From positions 1 through 33,776 of the forward strand of contig CAJGEC010000018.1 in the NCBI GenBank assembly GCA_904502285.1: 33,776 bases of DNA, read 5' to 3'. The stretch comes from an uncultured Alistipes sp. (GTDB taxonomy: Bacteria; Bacteroidota; Bacteroidia; Bacteroidales; Rikenellaceae). A program made the position numbers and the translations under genes. Under the pieces are notes generated by a model. The model did not search any database. It was not told the DNA's origin and worked only from the letters and a program-made list of their open reading frames with translations. Below are positions 1 through 8,041 of this stretch, in pieces; the stretch's first letter is position 1, and every line of letters starts with the position of its first letter.

Positions 1-318
1 AAGGAGTTCTATAAGGATTTACGTCTTGTAGGTGACAACGAGTCATTCAACGTTGAGTTGGAGAAGGCACTCCGTTTGGAGGACTTCTTGGAGTTGGGTG
101 AGCTTATGGCACGTGATGCTTTGAACCGTGAGGAGTCTTGCGGTGGTCACTTCCGTTCTGAGCACCAGACTGAGGATGGTGAGGCATTGCGTCACGACGA
201 CAAGTTTGCTTATGCAGCTGTTTGGGAGTACAAGGGTATGGACAAGGAGCCTGAGATGACTATCGAGTCACTCGACTACGAGTTTGTTCACCGCGCTCAG
301 CGTAACTACAAAGACTAA
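1..318 (+). CDS. sdhA: Succinate dehydrogenase/fumarate reductase flavoprotein subunit, C-terminal end (partial)
   Basis: An open frame runs from the first base to the TAA at 316-318, giving 105 residues with the start outside the window. It reads as the C-terminal helical and capping part of the FAD-binding subunit that interconverts succinate and fumarate on the cytoplasmic face of the membrane. Recognisable features are the tail segment LARDALNREESCGGHFR-like (seen here as ARDALNREESCGGHFR), which is typical of this subunit, and the terminal ESLDYEFVHRAQRNYKD. The iron-sulfur subunit begins 32 bases downstream, the usual order (cytochrome b, flavoprotein, iron-sulfur) in Bacteroidota. The FAD site and catalytic residues lie upstream of the window, so they cannot be checked. 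Confidence 0.93.
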   Translation, partial: KEFYKDLRLVGDNESFNVELEKALRLEDFLELGELMARDALNREESCGGHFRSEHQTEDGEALRHDDKFAYAAVWEYKGMDKEPEMTIESLDYEFVHRAQRNYKD

Positions 319-350
319 TTTTTGACGTTCAACTTTAATAAAGCAAGATT

Positions 351-1094
351 ATGGATTTTAAATTAAAGATATGGCGTCAAAGAGACGCTAAGTCACAGGG
401 TAAGTTCGAGACCTATGAGGTTAAGAATATCTCAGCGGATACTTCATTCCTTGAGATGATGGATATCCTCAACAACGATCTTATTCACAAGGGCGAGGAG
501 CCTGTTGCCTTCGACCACGACTGCCGTGAGGGTATTTGCGGTATGTGTTCTATGCACATCAACGGCCACGCACACGGTCCATCACAGGCTGTTACTACTT
601 GCCAGATGTATATGCGTAAGTTCGAGAATGGCTCTACCATCACTATCGAGCCTTGGCGTTCAGCTGCGTTCCCAGTCATTCGTGACCTCGTAGTGGATCG
701 TAGTGCATACGATAAGATTCTTCAGGCAGGTGGTTTCATCTCAGTACGTACTAACTCAGTACCTGATGGTAATGCTATTCCAATTCCTAAGGCTGATGCT
801 GATGAGAGTATGGATGCTGCTGCTTGCGTTGGTTGTGGTGCTTGTGCTGCAACTTGTAAGAATGGTTCTGCAATGTTGTTCGTTGCTGCACGTGTATCGT
901 CACTCGCTAAGTTGCCACAGGGCCGCGTAGAGGGCGCTCGTCGTGCTAAGGCGATGGTTGCAAAGATGGATGAGCTTGGTTTCGGTAACTGTACTAACAC
1001 TGGTGCTTGCCAGGCACAGTGCCCTAAGTCAATCTCTATCGCACACATTGCACGCCTTAACCGTGAGTTCTTGGCTGCAAAGTTGCAGGACTAA
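351..1094 (+). CDS. sdhB: Succinate dehydrogenase/fumarate reductase iron-sulfur subunit
   Basis: This 247-residue subunit carries electrons between the flavoprotein and the membrane quinone site. The [2Fe-2S] ligands are visible as C58, C63 and C66 in CREGICGMC, with C84 in TTCQ. Two further cysteine clusters follow, CVGCGACAATC (about residues 159-169) and CTNTGACQAQCPKS (about 214-227), which supply the [4Fe-4S] and [3Fe-4S] centres. Length and motif order fit the Bacteroidota/epsilonproteobacterial type. It is the last gene of the operon: a strong hairpin terminator begins 24 bases after its stop. Whether the complex runs mainly as fumarate reductase, as in anaerobic Bacteroides, or as succinate dehydrogenase cannot be told from this subunit. 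Confidence 0.96.
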   Translation: MDFKLKIWRQRDAKSQGKFETYEVKNISADTSFLEMMDILNNDLIHKGEEPVAFDHDCREGICGMCSMHINGHAHGPSQAVTTCQMYMRKFENGSTITIEPWRSAAFPVIRDLVVDRSAYDKILQAGGFISVRTNSVPDGNAIPIPKADADESMDAAACVGCGACAATCKNGSAMLFVAARVSSLAKLPQGRVEGARRAKAMVAKMDELGFGNCTNTGACQAQCPKSISIAHIARLNREFLAAKLQD

Positions 1095-1117
1095 GAGAGT
1101 AGCAATACTCTATATAT

Positions 1118-1158
1118 AATAATAGGTAGCACGCTCTGTGCTACCTATTATTATTTTT
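1118..1158 (+). terminator. Rho-independent terminator of the sdh/frd operon
   Basis: A perfect 15-bp stem (AATAATAGGTAGCAC at 1118-1132 with GTGCTACCTATTATT at 1138-1152) closes a five-base loop and is followed by a T-rich stretch. It lies just past the iron-sulfur subunit gene and before the convergent pdxB gene, whose transcripts it may also stop. Confidence 0.9.
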
Positions 1159-1210
1159 ATGCCGTTTGTTGTGTGTGGCGTGATTATCGGAGTGCGCCAC
1201 ATATATCTTG

Positions 1211-2206
1211 CTAAAAGTACTCTTGGCGGAAGGCGTAGCTGTTGCGCAGAGCCTCGAACTGCGTAGGATTCGAGCGTAGCACCTCGCTCTCTCGGATGAT
1301 GTCGATGTGGTCGGTTATGGTGCTACATAGCTCCTCCCACGAGATAAGACGTGGCGAGGTAGGGGTGATCTCTTCGGGATACCACTCCTTGAGCGGTAGG
1401 TCGAAATGGGTTGCTAAGGCTCTGATACACATCGCCGTAGCATTTGCCTTGCCTTGGATTGAGTAGCCCGCAATATGTGGCGTAGAGAGCATCGCCCCCT
1501 TCAATATCTCATCCTTAAGATTGGGCTCTCCCTCCCATACATCGTATATGTAGCGATGCCCACTCTTTAAGACGGCATCGTTGTCCACCACACCGCCTCG
1601 CGAAGCATTTACAACTATCGTTTCGGGGCGCATCATTGCCAACGTGTTGTTGTTGATGAGGTGGCGTGTACTATCGTCTAACGGTGTGTGTAGCGTTATG
1701 ATATCAGCGTTGCGAACAATCTCCTCTATGCTACTAAAGTCGCCTCCTTCGCGCTCCTGGCGTGGAGGGTCGCACTCCATAACCTTGAATCCCCAGTGAC
1801 GTGCATAGTTGGCCACCAACGAACCTACGTTGCCTACACCCACAACACCGAGTGTATAACTCTCTGGTGAGCGATGCTCTGTGGTGGTGATATGGTGCAA
1901 GACGCCTGCTACCCACTGCAGTACGCCTCGTGCATTGCATCCTGGGGCAGAACTTACGGCGATAGCTCTTCGCTGACAATATGTCTCGTCGATATGGTCT
2001 TTGCCTATTGTGGCGGTTGCTATAAAGCTAACCTTGCTCCCCTCCAAAAGGCTTTCGGTGATTTGTGTACGTGTACGGATGATGAGGGCATCGGCATCGG
2101 CTACTACCTCCCTTGTAAATTTACCACCTTCGAGGTATAGGGTCTCGGCAAAGGGCTCTAATATACCACGAATGTAGGGTATTGCACTATCGATGACAAC
2201 CTTCAT
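1211..2206 (-). CDS. pdxB: Erythronate-4-phosphate dehydrogenase
   Basis: PdxB oxidises 4-phospho-D-erythronate with NAD in the DXP-dependent route to pyridoxal phosphate. The 331-residue product is a D-2-hydroxyacid dehydrogenase: substrate-domain N-terminus (MKVVIDSAIPYIRG), the dinucleotide-binding segment GVVGVGNVGS, the catalytic-Arg segment VNASRGGVVDN, and the catalytic-His segment STPHIAGYSIQGK. That last motif is characteristic of PdxB rather than SerA or lactate dehydrogenases. The chain is shorter than the roughly 380 residues of the E. coli enzyme, with a short C-terminal dimerisation part. The ATG at 2204-2206 is preceded by a -7-like box about 20 bases upstream. It is a single-gene unit, convergent with the sdh operon. 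Confidence 0.92.
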   Translation of the reverse strand: MKVVIDSAIPYIRGILEPFAETLYLEGGKFTREVVADADALIIRTRTQITESLLEGSKVSFIATATIGKDHIDETYCQRRAIAVSSAPGCNARGVLQWVAGVLHHITTTEHRSPESYTLGVVGVGNVGSLVANYARHWGFKVMECDPPRQEREGGDFSSIEEIVRNADIITLHTPLDDSTRHLINNNTLAMMRPETIVVNASRGGVVDNDAVLKSGHRYIYDVWEGEPNLKDEILKGAMLSTPHIAGYSIQGKANATAMCIRALATHFDLPLKEWYPEEITPTSPRLISWEELCSTITDHIDIIRESEVLRSNPTQFEALRNSYAFRQEYF

Positions 2207-2225
2207 TTTGCTGTTAAATTTTTAG

Positions 2226-2233
2226 CAAAGGTA
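2226..2233 (-). promoter_or_regulatory. Probable -7 box of pdxB
   Basis: On the minus strand the sequence reads TACCTTTG, an exact match to the Bacteroidota -7 consensus TAnnTTTG, 20 bases before the pdxB ATG. No clear TTTG element is present at the -33 position, so only half of the promoter is supported. Confidence 0.5.
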
Positions 2234-2345
2234 GCAATAATCCACAAAAAATTACTAAATTTGCATAATATTTTGATGTGAGCAAACTTTTTGTTTGTCA
2301 CAAAAAAGTAAGATTAACCGACGCTAACAAAATAATATTAATGCT

Positions 2346-3401
2346 ATGGACGATAAGAGGTTTGATCCCAATGGCGTAATTCCGGATAATGGTAACTATT
2401 TCGGTATTCCGCTCGATCCAGAGGATGCTGCATTGGTGCTTATTTCCGCACCGTGGGATGTCACTGTTTCGGCGCGTGGAGGATGCTCCTATGCTCCCGA
2501 TGCCATTATCGAGGCCTCTCGTAGGGTCGATTTTTTCGAGCCTATGGCACCCTATAGTTGGCGTAAGGGAATCGCTACAGCCCCTGTTGATTACTCTATC
2601 CAGGATTTGTCACACCGCCTACGTTCGGATGCTGAGCGAGTTATGCGAGTTCACGATATCGGCTCTACGCCCTACGATAAGCTTGTCTATGAGCGACGCC
2701 TTCGTCGCATTAATGAAGGGTCTCAGACGATGGTAGAGAATATCTACCAGCAGTCGAAGCGTTGGCTCGATAGGGGCAAGATTGTAGGATTGGTGGGTGG
2801 CGATCAGTCTACGGCTTATGGTCATATACGTGCTGTTGCCGAGCACCACCACAACATTGGTATTCTTCATATAGATTCGAGTTGCGACCTTATAGAGCGT
2901 TATCAAGGTTTTGAGCACTCTAACGCCTCAATTATGCACAATGTCTTGAGAGATATAGATGGTGTAAAGCGTATCGTGGGAGTCGGTGTTAGAGCCTTTA
3001 AGCCTGTGGAGTGGGAGCGCGCCTTGAGTGATGATAGGATACGTCTCTTTACGGGTCAGTCTATATGGTCGAAACATTTCGAGGGTGTTGCGTGGGCATC
3101 TATCTGCGAAGATATCATCAACGAATTGCCTGAGAATGTCTATGTGTCGTTGGATATCGATGGCCTCACCATCGAGTGTTCGCCACATACGGGCTCGTTG
3201 GTAGCTGGAGGTCTCCGCTTCCCTGAGGTGGTCTACTTGTTGGGTAAGATTGTGGACTCTGGTCGCAAGATTGTAGGTTTCGACCTCACGGAGGTAGTCC
3301 CCGATTTTGCGGATAAGACCGATGCGGCCATTGCGTCACGTCTGCTCTATAATATGTGCGCTATGGCGCTGAAGAACCACCCATCGGAGGATGTGTTGTA
3401 G
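2346..3401 (+). CDS. Arginase/agmatinase-fold protein with altered metal ligands
   Basis: The 351-residue product belongs to the ureohydrolase (arginase, agmatinase, formimidoylglutamase) superfamily, whose active members hydrolyse guanidino compounds with a Mn2 centre. Family landmarks are recognisable: GGDQS at 151-155 where active enzymes have GGDHS, HIDSSCDL around 176-182 where DAHxD is expected, and SLDIDGL with D270 and D272 preserved. Thus two of the six metal-binding residues, both histidines, are replaced (Q154 and S179), while four aspartates (D177, D181, D270, D272) remain. The reading was checked codon by codon (CAG and AGT), so this is not a translation slip. NhaA starts 48 bases downstream, suggesting co-transcription. 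It may be a pseudoenzyme, bind one metal, or have changed chemistry; substrate unknown. Confidence 0.8.
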   Translation: MDDKRFDPNGVIPDNGNYFGIPLDPEDAALVLISAPWDVTVSARGGCSYAPDAIIEASRRVDFFEPMAPYSWRKGIATAPVDYSIQDLSHRLRSDAERVMRVHDIGSTPYDKLVYERRLRRINEGSQTMVENIYQQSKRWLDRGKIVGLVGGDQSTAYGHIRAVAEHHHNIGILHIDSSCDLIERYQGFEHSNASIMHNVLRDIDGVKRIVGVGVRAFKPVEWERALSDDRIRLFTGQSIWSKHFEGVAWASICEDIINELPENVYVSLDIDGLTIECSPHTGSLVAGGLRFPEVVYLLGKIVDSGRKIVGFDLTEVVPDFADKTDAAIASRLLYNMCAMALKNHPSEDVL

Positions 3402-3449
3402 AGTAATGCTCGTGGATAAAAAGTAATAGGTCAAAAAATAGTGAGATAT

Positions 3450-4814
3450 ATGTTTTCAAAATTTGGCAGAGTAAAGCGAAACCATATCTTATCGCAATAT
3501 GGTAGGAATTTTTTGCAGGCCCCTTGGGCAGGCGGTATTGTGTTGATTGTCTGTGTTGTGGTTGCTATGTTGTTGGCCAACCTGCCTGCTACATCGCACC
3601 TCTACCACCGCCTTCTCCATATGGAGTTGGGCTTGTGGATTGATGGCAACCTCTTCCCGGAGAATATGAATCTTGAGAAGTTCGTAAACGATGGCCTTAT
3701 GGTGGTCTTCTTCTTTACCGTAGGTCTTGAGATACGACGCGAGATATCGCACGGCGAACTCTCTACCCCTAAGAAGGCTATCTTGCCCGTTGTTGCGGCG
3801 TTGGGAGGTATGCTTGTCCCCGCTTCGATTTATGCTCTGTTCAATGCTGGTACGGCTGTGGCTAATGGTTGGGGAATTCCCACGGCTACGGATATCGCCT
3901 TTGCTATAGGTATTATGTCGTTGTTGGGCGATAGGGTGCCTATCTCGCTTAAGGTCTTCCTTACTGCCTTGGCTGTAGCCGACGACCTTGGTGCTATCTT
4001 CGTTATTGCGATATTCTATGGCGAGACCCCAAATATGGTGTTGTTGGGTATTGCTCTTGTGATTATGGTAGGTATCTATGTTATGCGCCGTATGGGGGAG
4101 TTCCGTATGCTTGCCTACCTCATTCCTGCCTGCATAGTCTGGATTTTGTTCTACTATTCAGGTGTTCACGCCACCATTTCGGGTGTTGCTATGGCAATGC
4201 TTATCCCCACTCAGCCACGCTATAGCCACTCCTATTTCCTTCATAAGGCCGATATCATTGAGCGCGGTATCAAATCATTGGAGGGGGCAGAGAATCAGAA
4301 CGAGGCCGAGGAGCAACGCCTCTACTATCTGCGTCGTATGACTCAGATATCTAATGGTTCGCAGGGTATGAGCCACCGTATGGAGCAGCTGTTGATGCCC
4401 TACGTGAACTTTATCATTATGCCGATTTTTGCCCTCGTGAATGCTGGAGTACATATCCCTTCGGCCGAGTATTTCAACATCTTTGAGTACTCACCAGAGT
4501 TGGGCTCTATAGGAATGGGTATCTTCTTTGGTCTTGTTGTGGGAAAGCCTCTTGGCATCTCGCTCTTTAGCTTCTTGGCCGTAAAGTTAGGTGTCGCTGA
4601 TAAACCTGCTGGTAGCACGTGGAGTATGCTCATAGCTGTTGCTTGCCTCGGAGGTATCGGATTTACTATGTCTATCTTTGTGGATAATCTCGCCTTTGAC
4701 AAGGTTACCCACCAGGAGTTTATCGATATGGGTAAGATAGCTATCCTTATGGCCTCTACTATGGCGGCTCTTATTGGTGCGGCAGTCATCGCCCTGGAAA
4801 CTCGTAAAAAATGA
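3450..4814 (+). CDS. nhaA: Na+/H+ antiporter NhaA
   Basis: This inner-membrane antiporter exchanges sodium for protons. The 454-residue chain has about twelve hydrophobic segments and the NhaA hallmarks: VGLEIRREI, GIPTATDIAFAIGI, and the paired aspartates D178 and D179 in VADDLGAI, equivalent to the ion-binding D163/D164 of E. coli NhaA. SGVHATISGVAMA and GGIGFTMSIF also match. A roughly 60-residue polar loop (about 267-313) is longer than in E. coli, as often in Bacteroidota. A GTG at 3441 is in frame three codons earlier, but I prefer the ATG at 3450. It sits between the arginase-like gene and the first FKBP lipoprotein with small gaps, so probably one operon. Confidence 0.95.
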   Translation: MFSKFGRVKRNHILSQYGRNFLQAPWAGGIVLIVCVVVAMLLANLPATSHLYHRLLHMELGLWIDGNLFPENMNLEKFVNDGLMVVFFFTVGLEIRREISHGELSTPKKAILPVVAALGGMLVPASIYALFNAGTAVANGWGIPTATDIAFAIGIMSLLGDRVPISLKVFLTALAVADDLGAIFVIAIFYGETPNMVLLGIALVIMVGIYVMRRMGEFRMLAYLIPACIVWILFYYSGVHATISGVAMAMLIPTQPRYSHSYFLHKADIIERGIKSLEGAENQNEAEEQRLYYLRRMTQISNGSQGMSHRMEQLLMPYVNFIIMPIFALVNAGVHIPSAEYFNIFEYSPELGSIGMGIFFGLVVGKPLGISLFSFLAVKLGVADKPAGSTWSMLIAVACLGGIGFTMSIFVDNLAFDKVTHQEFIDMGKIAILMASTMAALIGAAVIALETRKK

Positions 4815-4852
4815 TAATTAAAAAAACGTAAAAAAAGAGACTAAATTGCTCT

Positions 4853-5545
4853 ATGGTAAAGAGAGTTATATCGCTAATAGTTGTTGCTGTTGCCATCCTT
4901 GCGGTTAGTTGTGCTCCTAAAAGTGCGCCTGTTGAGGAGGCTGTTATGAAGACGAGTGCTGATTCGATGTCCTATGTTTTGGGTCTCAATATTGGCCGTA
5001 ACCTTATCGCTATCGACTCGTTGCTCAATGTTGATGCTGTGTGTGAGGGCCTTCGTGATGCCTACCTTATGCAACCTAAGTTGCGTGATGAGGAGGCTCG
5101 TGCGGCATACCTCAAGTATATGAATTACGACATCTATGAGCGCGTCAAGAGGTATGAGGATCAGTTCCTTGAGGATTTGCGTAAGGCCGATCGTAAGTTC
5201 GTTGCCACCTCGTCGGGTCTTACCTATAAAGTCCATACCTTGGGCGATATGAAGTCTACGATTAGAAATAATCGCGATACGGTAAACATCTGCTACCGTG
5301 TCTTGAATGTTGGAGGCGAGACCGTAGATACTACATACCTCTTCAAGGATACCCTTCGCACGGCAGTAGGCGATATGCCTCGTGGTGTTATCGAGGCCTC
5401 GAAGCTGATTGGTAAGGGTGGTCATCTTGAGGCGTGGTTGCCCTCGACTTTGGCCTTTGGCTCGGCAGGTTGCGACTCGCTTAACGTAGCACCTAATACA
5501 ATGCTCTACTATGAGGTATGGCTTGTGGATGTCAAGCGTAGATAG
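4853..5545 (+). CDS. FKBP-like lipoprotein (peptidyl-prolyl isomerase family)
   Basis: The 230-residue product has a lipoprotein signal peptide with lipobox LAVSC and acylated C20. An FKBP N-terminal-type helical region follows (SMSYVLGLNIGRNL), then an FKBP-like domain over about residues 125-230 ending in ALAFG-like TLAFG and YYEVWLVDV. FKBPs catalyse cis-trans isomerisation of prolyl bonds and assist folding in the envelope. Several pocket residues of human FKBP12 look changed: the F36-D37 pair is replaced around VDTT, the W59 region reads VIEASKLIG, and Y82 is F. Isomerase activity is therefore uncertain and a chaperone role is equally possible. The next gene is a larger relative 29 bases downstream. 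Confidence 0.82.
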   Translation: MVKRVISLIVVAVAILAVSCAPKSAPVEEAVMKTSADSMSYVLGLNIGRNLIAIDSLLNVDAVCEGLRDAYLMQPKLRDEEARAAYLKYMNYDIYERVKRYEDQFLEDLRKADRKFVATSSGLTYKVHTLGDMKSTIRNNRDTVNICYRVLNVGGETVDTTYLFKDTLRTAVGDMPRGVIEASKLIGKGGHLEAWLPSTLAFGSAGCDSLNVAPNTMLYYEVWLVDVKRR

Positions 5546-5574
5546 TATAATAAGTTAATATTAAGATAGTGAAA

Positions 5575-6891
5575 ATGAAGAAAATTTTAATTAGTTTGAC
5601 ACTCGTCATAGCACTTGTATCGTGCGGAGAGTCACAGCGTGAGTACTATTTCGACAATGGTGGAAATAGAAGTTATAACAACCCAGCGGAGGCCCTTGAT
5701 ACCCTCTCTTATGCCGTTGGTGCTAACGTAGGTATGAGCCTTCATTTCCAGCCTTCAGGCATAAAATTCGATGTTGAGAAACTCATCAGTGCCATCGAGA
5801 CCGAACTTAGTAAGGAGGTTGCAGATCAGGAGTTTATCGACAAGAATGGCGATTTGATGAAGCGATTCTCTACCGAGCGTCTTCGCCCATACACTATGGC
5901 CAAGATGTCTGCGGAGATAAATAAAGGCGAATTTCTACCAGAGTTACCAGCCCTCTATGATGATGGCGACTTTACGGAGGATAAGGTTGTTTCATACTTT
6001 GGTGTCGATGTTGCGAACTATATCCGTAAGTCGGCATTCCCAATCAATCGTCATTGGGTTTATGAGGCTATGCGCAAGGCCTTCTTGATCGAGGATAAGA
6101 CCATTATCGATGAGAGTAACTTGGGTATTAATGTGCAGATGTTGTCGCAGATCTTGGGTAAGTACAATAGAGAGCAACGCCCAGTGATTAAGGAGCAGAT
6201 GGCTCGTCAGTGGCTGGCTAATGTGTCGAAGCAGAGAGGTGTGGAGATGATGCTCGTTGAGGGCGATACACTCTACTACCGAGTGGATGTTGCTGGTAAT
6301 GATGTTAAACCACACTCTTTGCGTGATACTATTGGTTTTAGCTATGTTGTTTATAATCAGCACGGTGGCCTTGTCGAGTCGTTGGAGGAGCGTCTCAACT
6401 ACTTCCGTGAGGCATTGACACACGCCGAGGCTGATACTACACTCACTGCCGAGCAGCGTGTGCAGCGTATCGACCTTATCAAGGCGCAGATTGAGGCTAA
6501 CGAGAATCTCCGTATCCCTGTAACCGACGCACTTGTCAAGGGCGCTATGTATGGCGTTCGTAACGTAGGTGAGGGTGGTGAATTGACCCTTTGGATGCCA
6601 TCATCTTTGGCCTTTGGTAAAATGGGTAATCGCTTCATTGCAGGCAACGAGGGTGTTGTTATGAGCATCAAGCTCAAGTCGGTGGAGTATGGCAAGAGTG
6701 ATGAGGAGGTTGCTGCTGAAGAGGAGGCGGCACGAAGAGAGAAGTTGTTGCCTACCTTCAAGAAGCCTATGAAGGATATTGCTGGTCGTAAGGGTGCTAA
6801 CGTGCAACTTGTTACCCCAAACACTGTTAAACCATCGGAGAGTAGCGAGCCTGCAGTTAAGTCGGTAAGTGTTACTCCAGTGGAGAAGTAG
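5575..6891 (+). CDS. Large FKBP-like lipoprotein
   Basis: The product of 439 residues starts with a lipoprotein signal (lipobox ALVSC, C17). It contains an N-terminal helical region like those preceding FKBP domains (DTLSYAVGANVGMSL) and a second helical stretch. A split FKBP-like domain follows, whose strands DTIGFSYVVYN and ELTLWMPSSLAFG are separated by a charged insertion of about 60 residues (around 270-330). The tail after residue 370 is charged and Pro/Ser-rich. It looks like a diverged paralogue of the preceding gene, with an expanded N-terminal part. Catalytic FKBP aromatic residues are not clearly preserved. An in-frame GTG at 5569 is an alternative start; the ATG at 5575 leaves a cleaner signal peptide. 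Last gene of its operon, followed by a terminator. Confidence 0.78.
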   Translation: MKKILISLTLVIALVSCGESQREYYFDNGGNRSYNNPAEALDTLSYAVGANVGMSLHFQPSGIKFDVEKLISAIETELSKEVADQEFIDKNGDLMKRFSTERLRPYTMAKMSAEINKGEFLPELPALYDDGDFTEDKVVSYFGVDVANYIRKSAFPINRHWVYEAMRKAFLIEDKTIIDESNLGINVQMLSQILGKYNREQRPVIKEQMARQWLANVSKQRGVEMMLVEGDTLYYRVDVAGNDVKPHSLRDTIGFSYVVYNQHGGLVESLEERLNYFREALTHAEADTTLTAEQRVQRIDLIKAQIEANENLRIPVTDALVKGAMYGVRNVGEGGELTLWMPSSLAFGKMGNRFIAGNEGVVMSIKLKSVEYGKSDEEVAAEEEAARREKLLPTFKKPMKDIAGRKGANVQLVTPNTVKPSESSEPAVKSVSVTPVEK

Positions 6892-6909
6892 TATATATAT
6901 CTAAACAGT

Positions 6910-6949
6910 GAGGGACCCGATGTTTTTGTCGTCGGGTCCCTCTTGTTTT
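6910..6949 (+). terminator. Rho-independent terminator after the FKBP pair
   Basis: A perfect 11-bp GC-rich stem (GAGGGACCCGA at 6910-6920 with TCGGGTCCCTC at 6932-6942) is followed by TTGTTTTT. It lies between convergent transcription units and may stop the ispD transcript as well. Confidence 0.88.
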
Positions 6950-6971
6950 TATGCTCTATAACGGCTACTCG

Positions 6972-7643
6972 TCAGCAGCGTGATAGTTGCCACTCAGCCC
7001 AGTCGAGATCCTCTGGCGTAGTGAGCTTTATGTTGCTACGCTCTCCCTCGACAAGGGTAATCTTTCCGCCTATAGCCTCCACTACCGAGGCATCGTCGGT
7101 AAAGGCGGGGTCGAATGGTTGCTCGTAGGCCTTTGTTATTAGTGAACGCCTAAAGCATTGTGGGGTCTGCACTATGCGTAGTTCCTTGCGTGGGACAATC
7201 ACCGAGCTATCCCCCTCCACACGACGGTAGGAATCGACTACATCGACCACAGGAATTACAGCATCCTTCTCCTCTGTGGCGAGCATAGCGCGTAGCACCA
7301 ACTTCTTGGTTGCCAAGGCCCTTACGCCATCGTGTATGGCAACAAGCTCCACTTCAGACGACAGCGCCTCAAGGCCACTCTTCACCGAATCGAAACGCTC
7401 CTTGCCACCCTCGACACACTTGTGTACAGCAACGTCGAATCGTGCAGCGAGGTTCTTCCATAGGGCGATATGCTCCTTGGGTAGAACCAGGACTATCTCC
7501 GCTCCTGGCAGAGCCTCACTAAAGGTATTTATCGTTCGAGCCACCACGGGCATTCCCCCAAGCATCAAAAATTGCTTGGGTAGGGTAGAGTTCATACGAC
7601 TACCTGAGCCTCCCGCAACAATTATTACTCCTCGCTTTGCCAT
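6972..7643 (-). CDS. ispD: 2-C-methyl-D-erythritol 4-phosphate cytidylyltransferase
   Basis: IspD joins CTP and MEP to form CDP-methylerythritol in the non-mevalonate isoprenoid pathway. The 223-residue chain is of normal length. The nucleotide-binding segment VAGGSGSRM (residues 9-17) is followed by PKQFLMLGG. IHDGVRAL carries the conserved HDxxRP-type region (here Val-Arg-Ala), and QTPQCFR and FTDDASVVE are typical of the family. The gene start lies inside the end of the upstream yhbP-like gene with a 19-base overlap in another frame, so translation is probably coupled. It is the last gene of a three-gene minus-strand unit. Confidence 0.94.
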   Translation of the reverse strand: MAKRGVIIVAGGSGSRMNSTLPKQFLMLGGMPVVARTINTFSEALPGAEIVLVLPKEHIALWKNLAARFDVAVHKCVEGGKERFDSVKSGLEALSSEVELVAIHDGVRALATKKLVLRAMLATEEKDAVIPVVDVVDSYRRVEGDSSVIVPRKELRIVQTPQCFRRSLITKAYEQPFDPAFTDDASVVEAIGGKITLVEGERSNIKLTTPEDLDWAEWQLSRC

Positions 7644-8041
7644 ATTAGTTTCTTGCCAAATCCTAAGGTGTTGTCTGTTAATTTCATCATCGTAGGGGTT
7701 ACGCTCCAGAGGTTTAGTGGCGCTAAGGCAGTGTATGGGAAGCGCTTGACATATGCCGAGCGGTCCTCCTCGTTGCCCTGTTCTGCGATGCCACGTATCT
7801 GAATACCCTGCACTCGACCCACCACGCGTGTCTCCAACACGATAGAGAGTGCTACGTTACTCTTTTGTGCCATATGCGTAGCGTGTAGGGTAGTGCTGTC
7901 CGATGTGAAGATAAACCTATTGCGCTTAGCGTCGTAGGCATAGAAGCAGTTTGCCACGTATGGCAAACCCTTGCCATCAACGGTGGCAAGGGTTAGCACG
8001 TGGTGCTTCTTTATGAATTTTACAATCTGCTGATCTACCAT
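7625..8041 (-). CDS. YhbP-like FMN-binding split-barrel protein (UPF0306 / pyridoxamine-phosphate-oxidase-like)
   Basis: The 138-residue protein resembles E. coli YhbP (UPF0306), a member of the pyridoxamine 5'-phosphate oxidase-like split-barrel fold. The N-terminal HHVLTLATVDG, ANCFYAYDA and especially the C-terminal TDNTLGFGKKLIW agree closely with that family. The biochemical function of UPF0306 proteins is not established; flavin binding is inferred from the fold. Its ATG overlaps the stop of the upstream peptidase gene as TAATG on the minus strand, and its own end overlaps the ispD start. The three genes therefore form one tightly packed transcript, although their products have no evident common pathway. 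Confidence 0.82.
   Translation of the reverse strand: MVDQQIVKFIKKHHVLTLATVDGKGLPYVANCFYAYDAKRNRFIFTSDSTTLHATHMAQKSNVALSIVLETRVVGRVQGIQIRGIAEQGNEEDRSAYVKRFPYTALAPLNLWSVTPTMMKLTDNTLGFGKKLIWQSEE

Noticed and set aside
7276..7695. Plus-strand open frame opposite ispD
   Set aside because: It lies wholly on the complementary strand of ispD and the yhbP-like gene and has no recognisable protein features.
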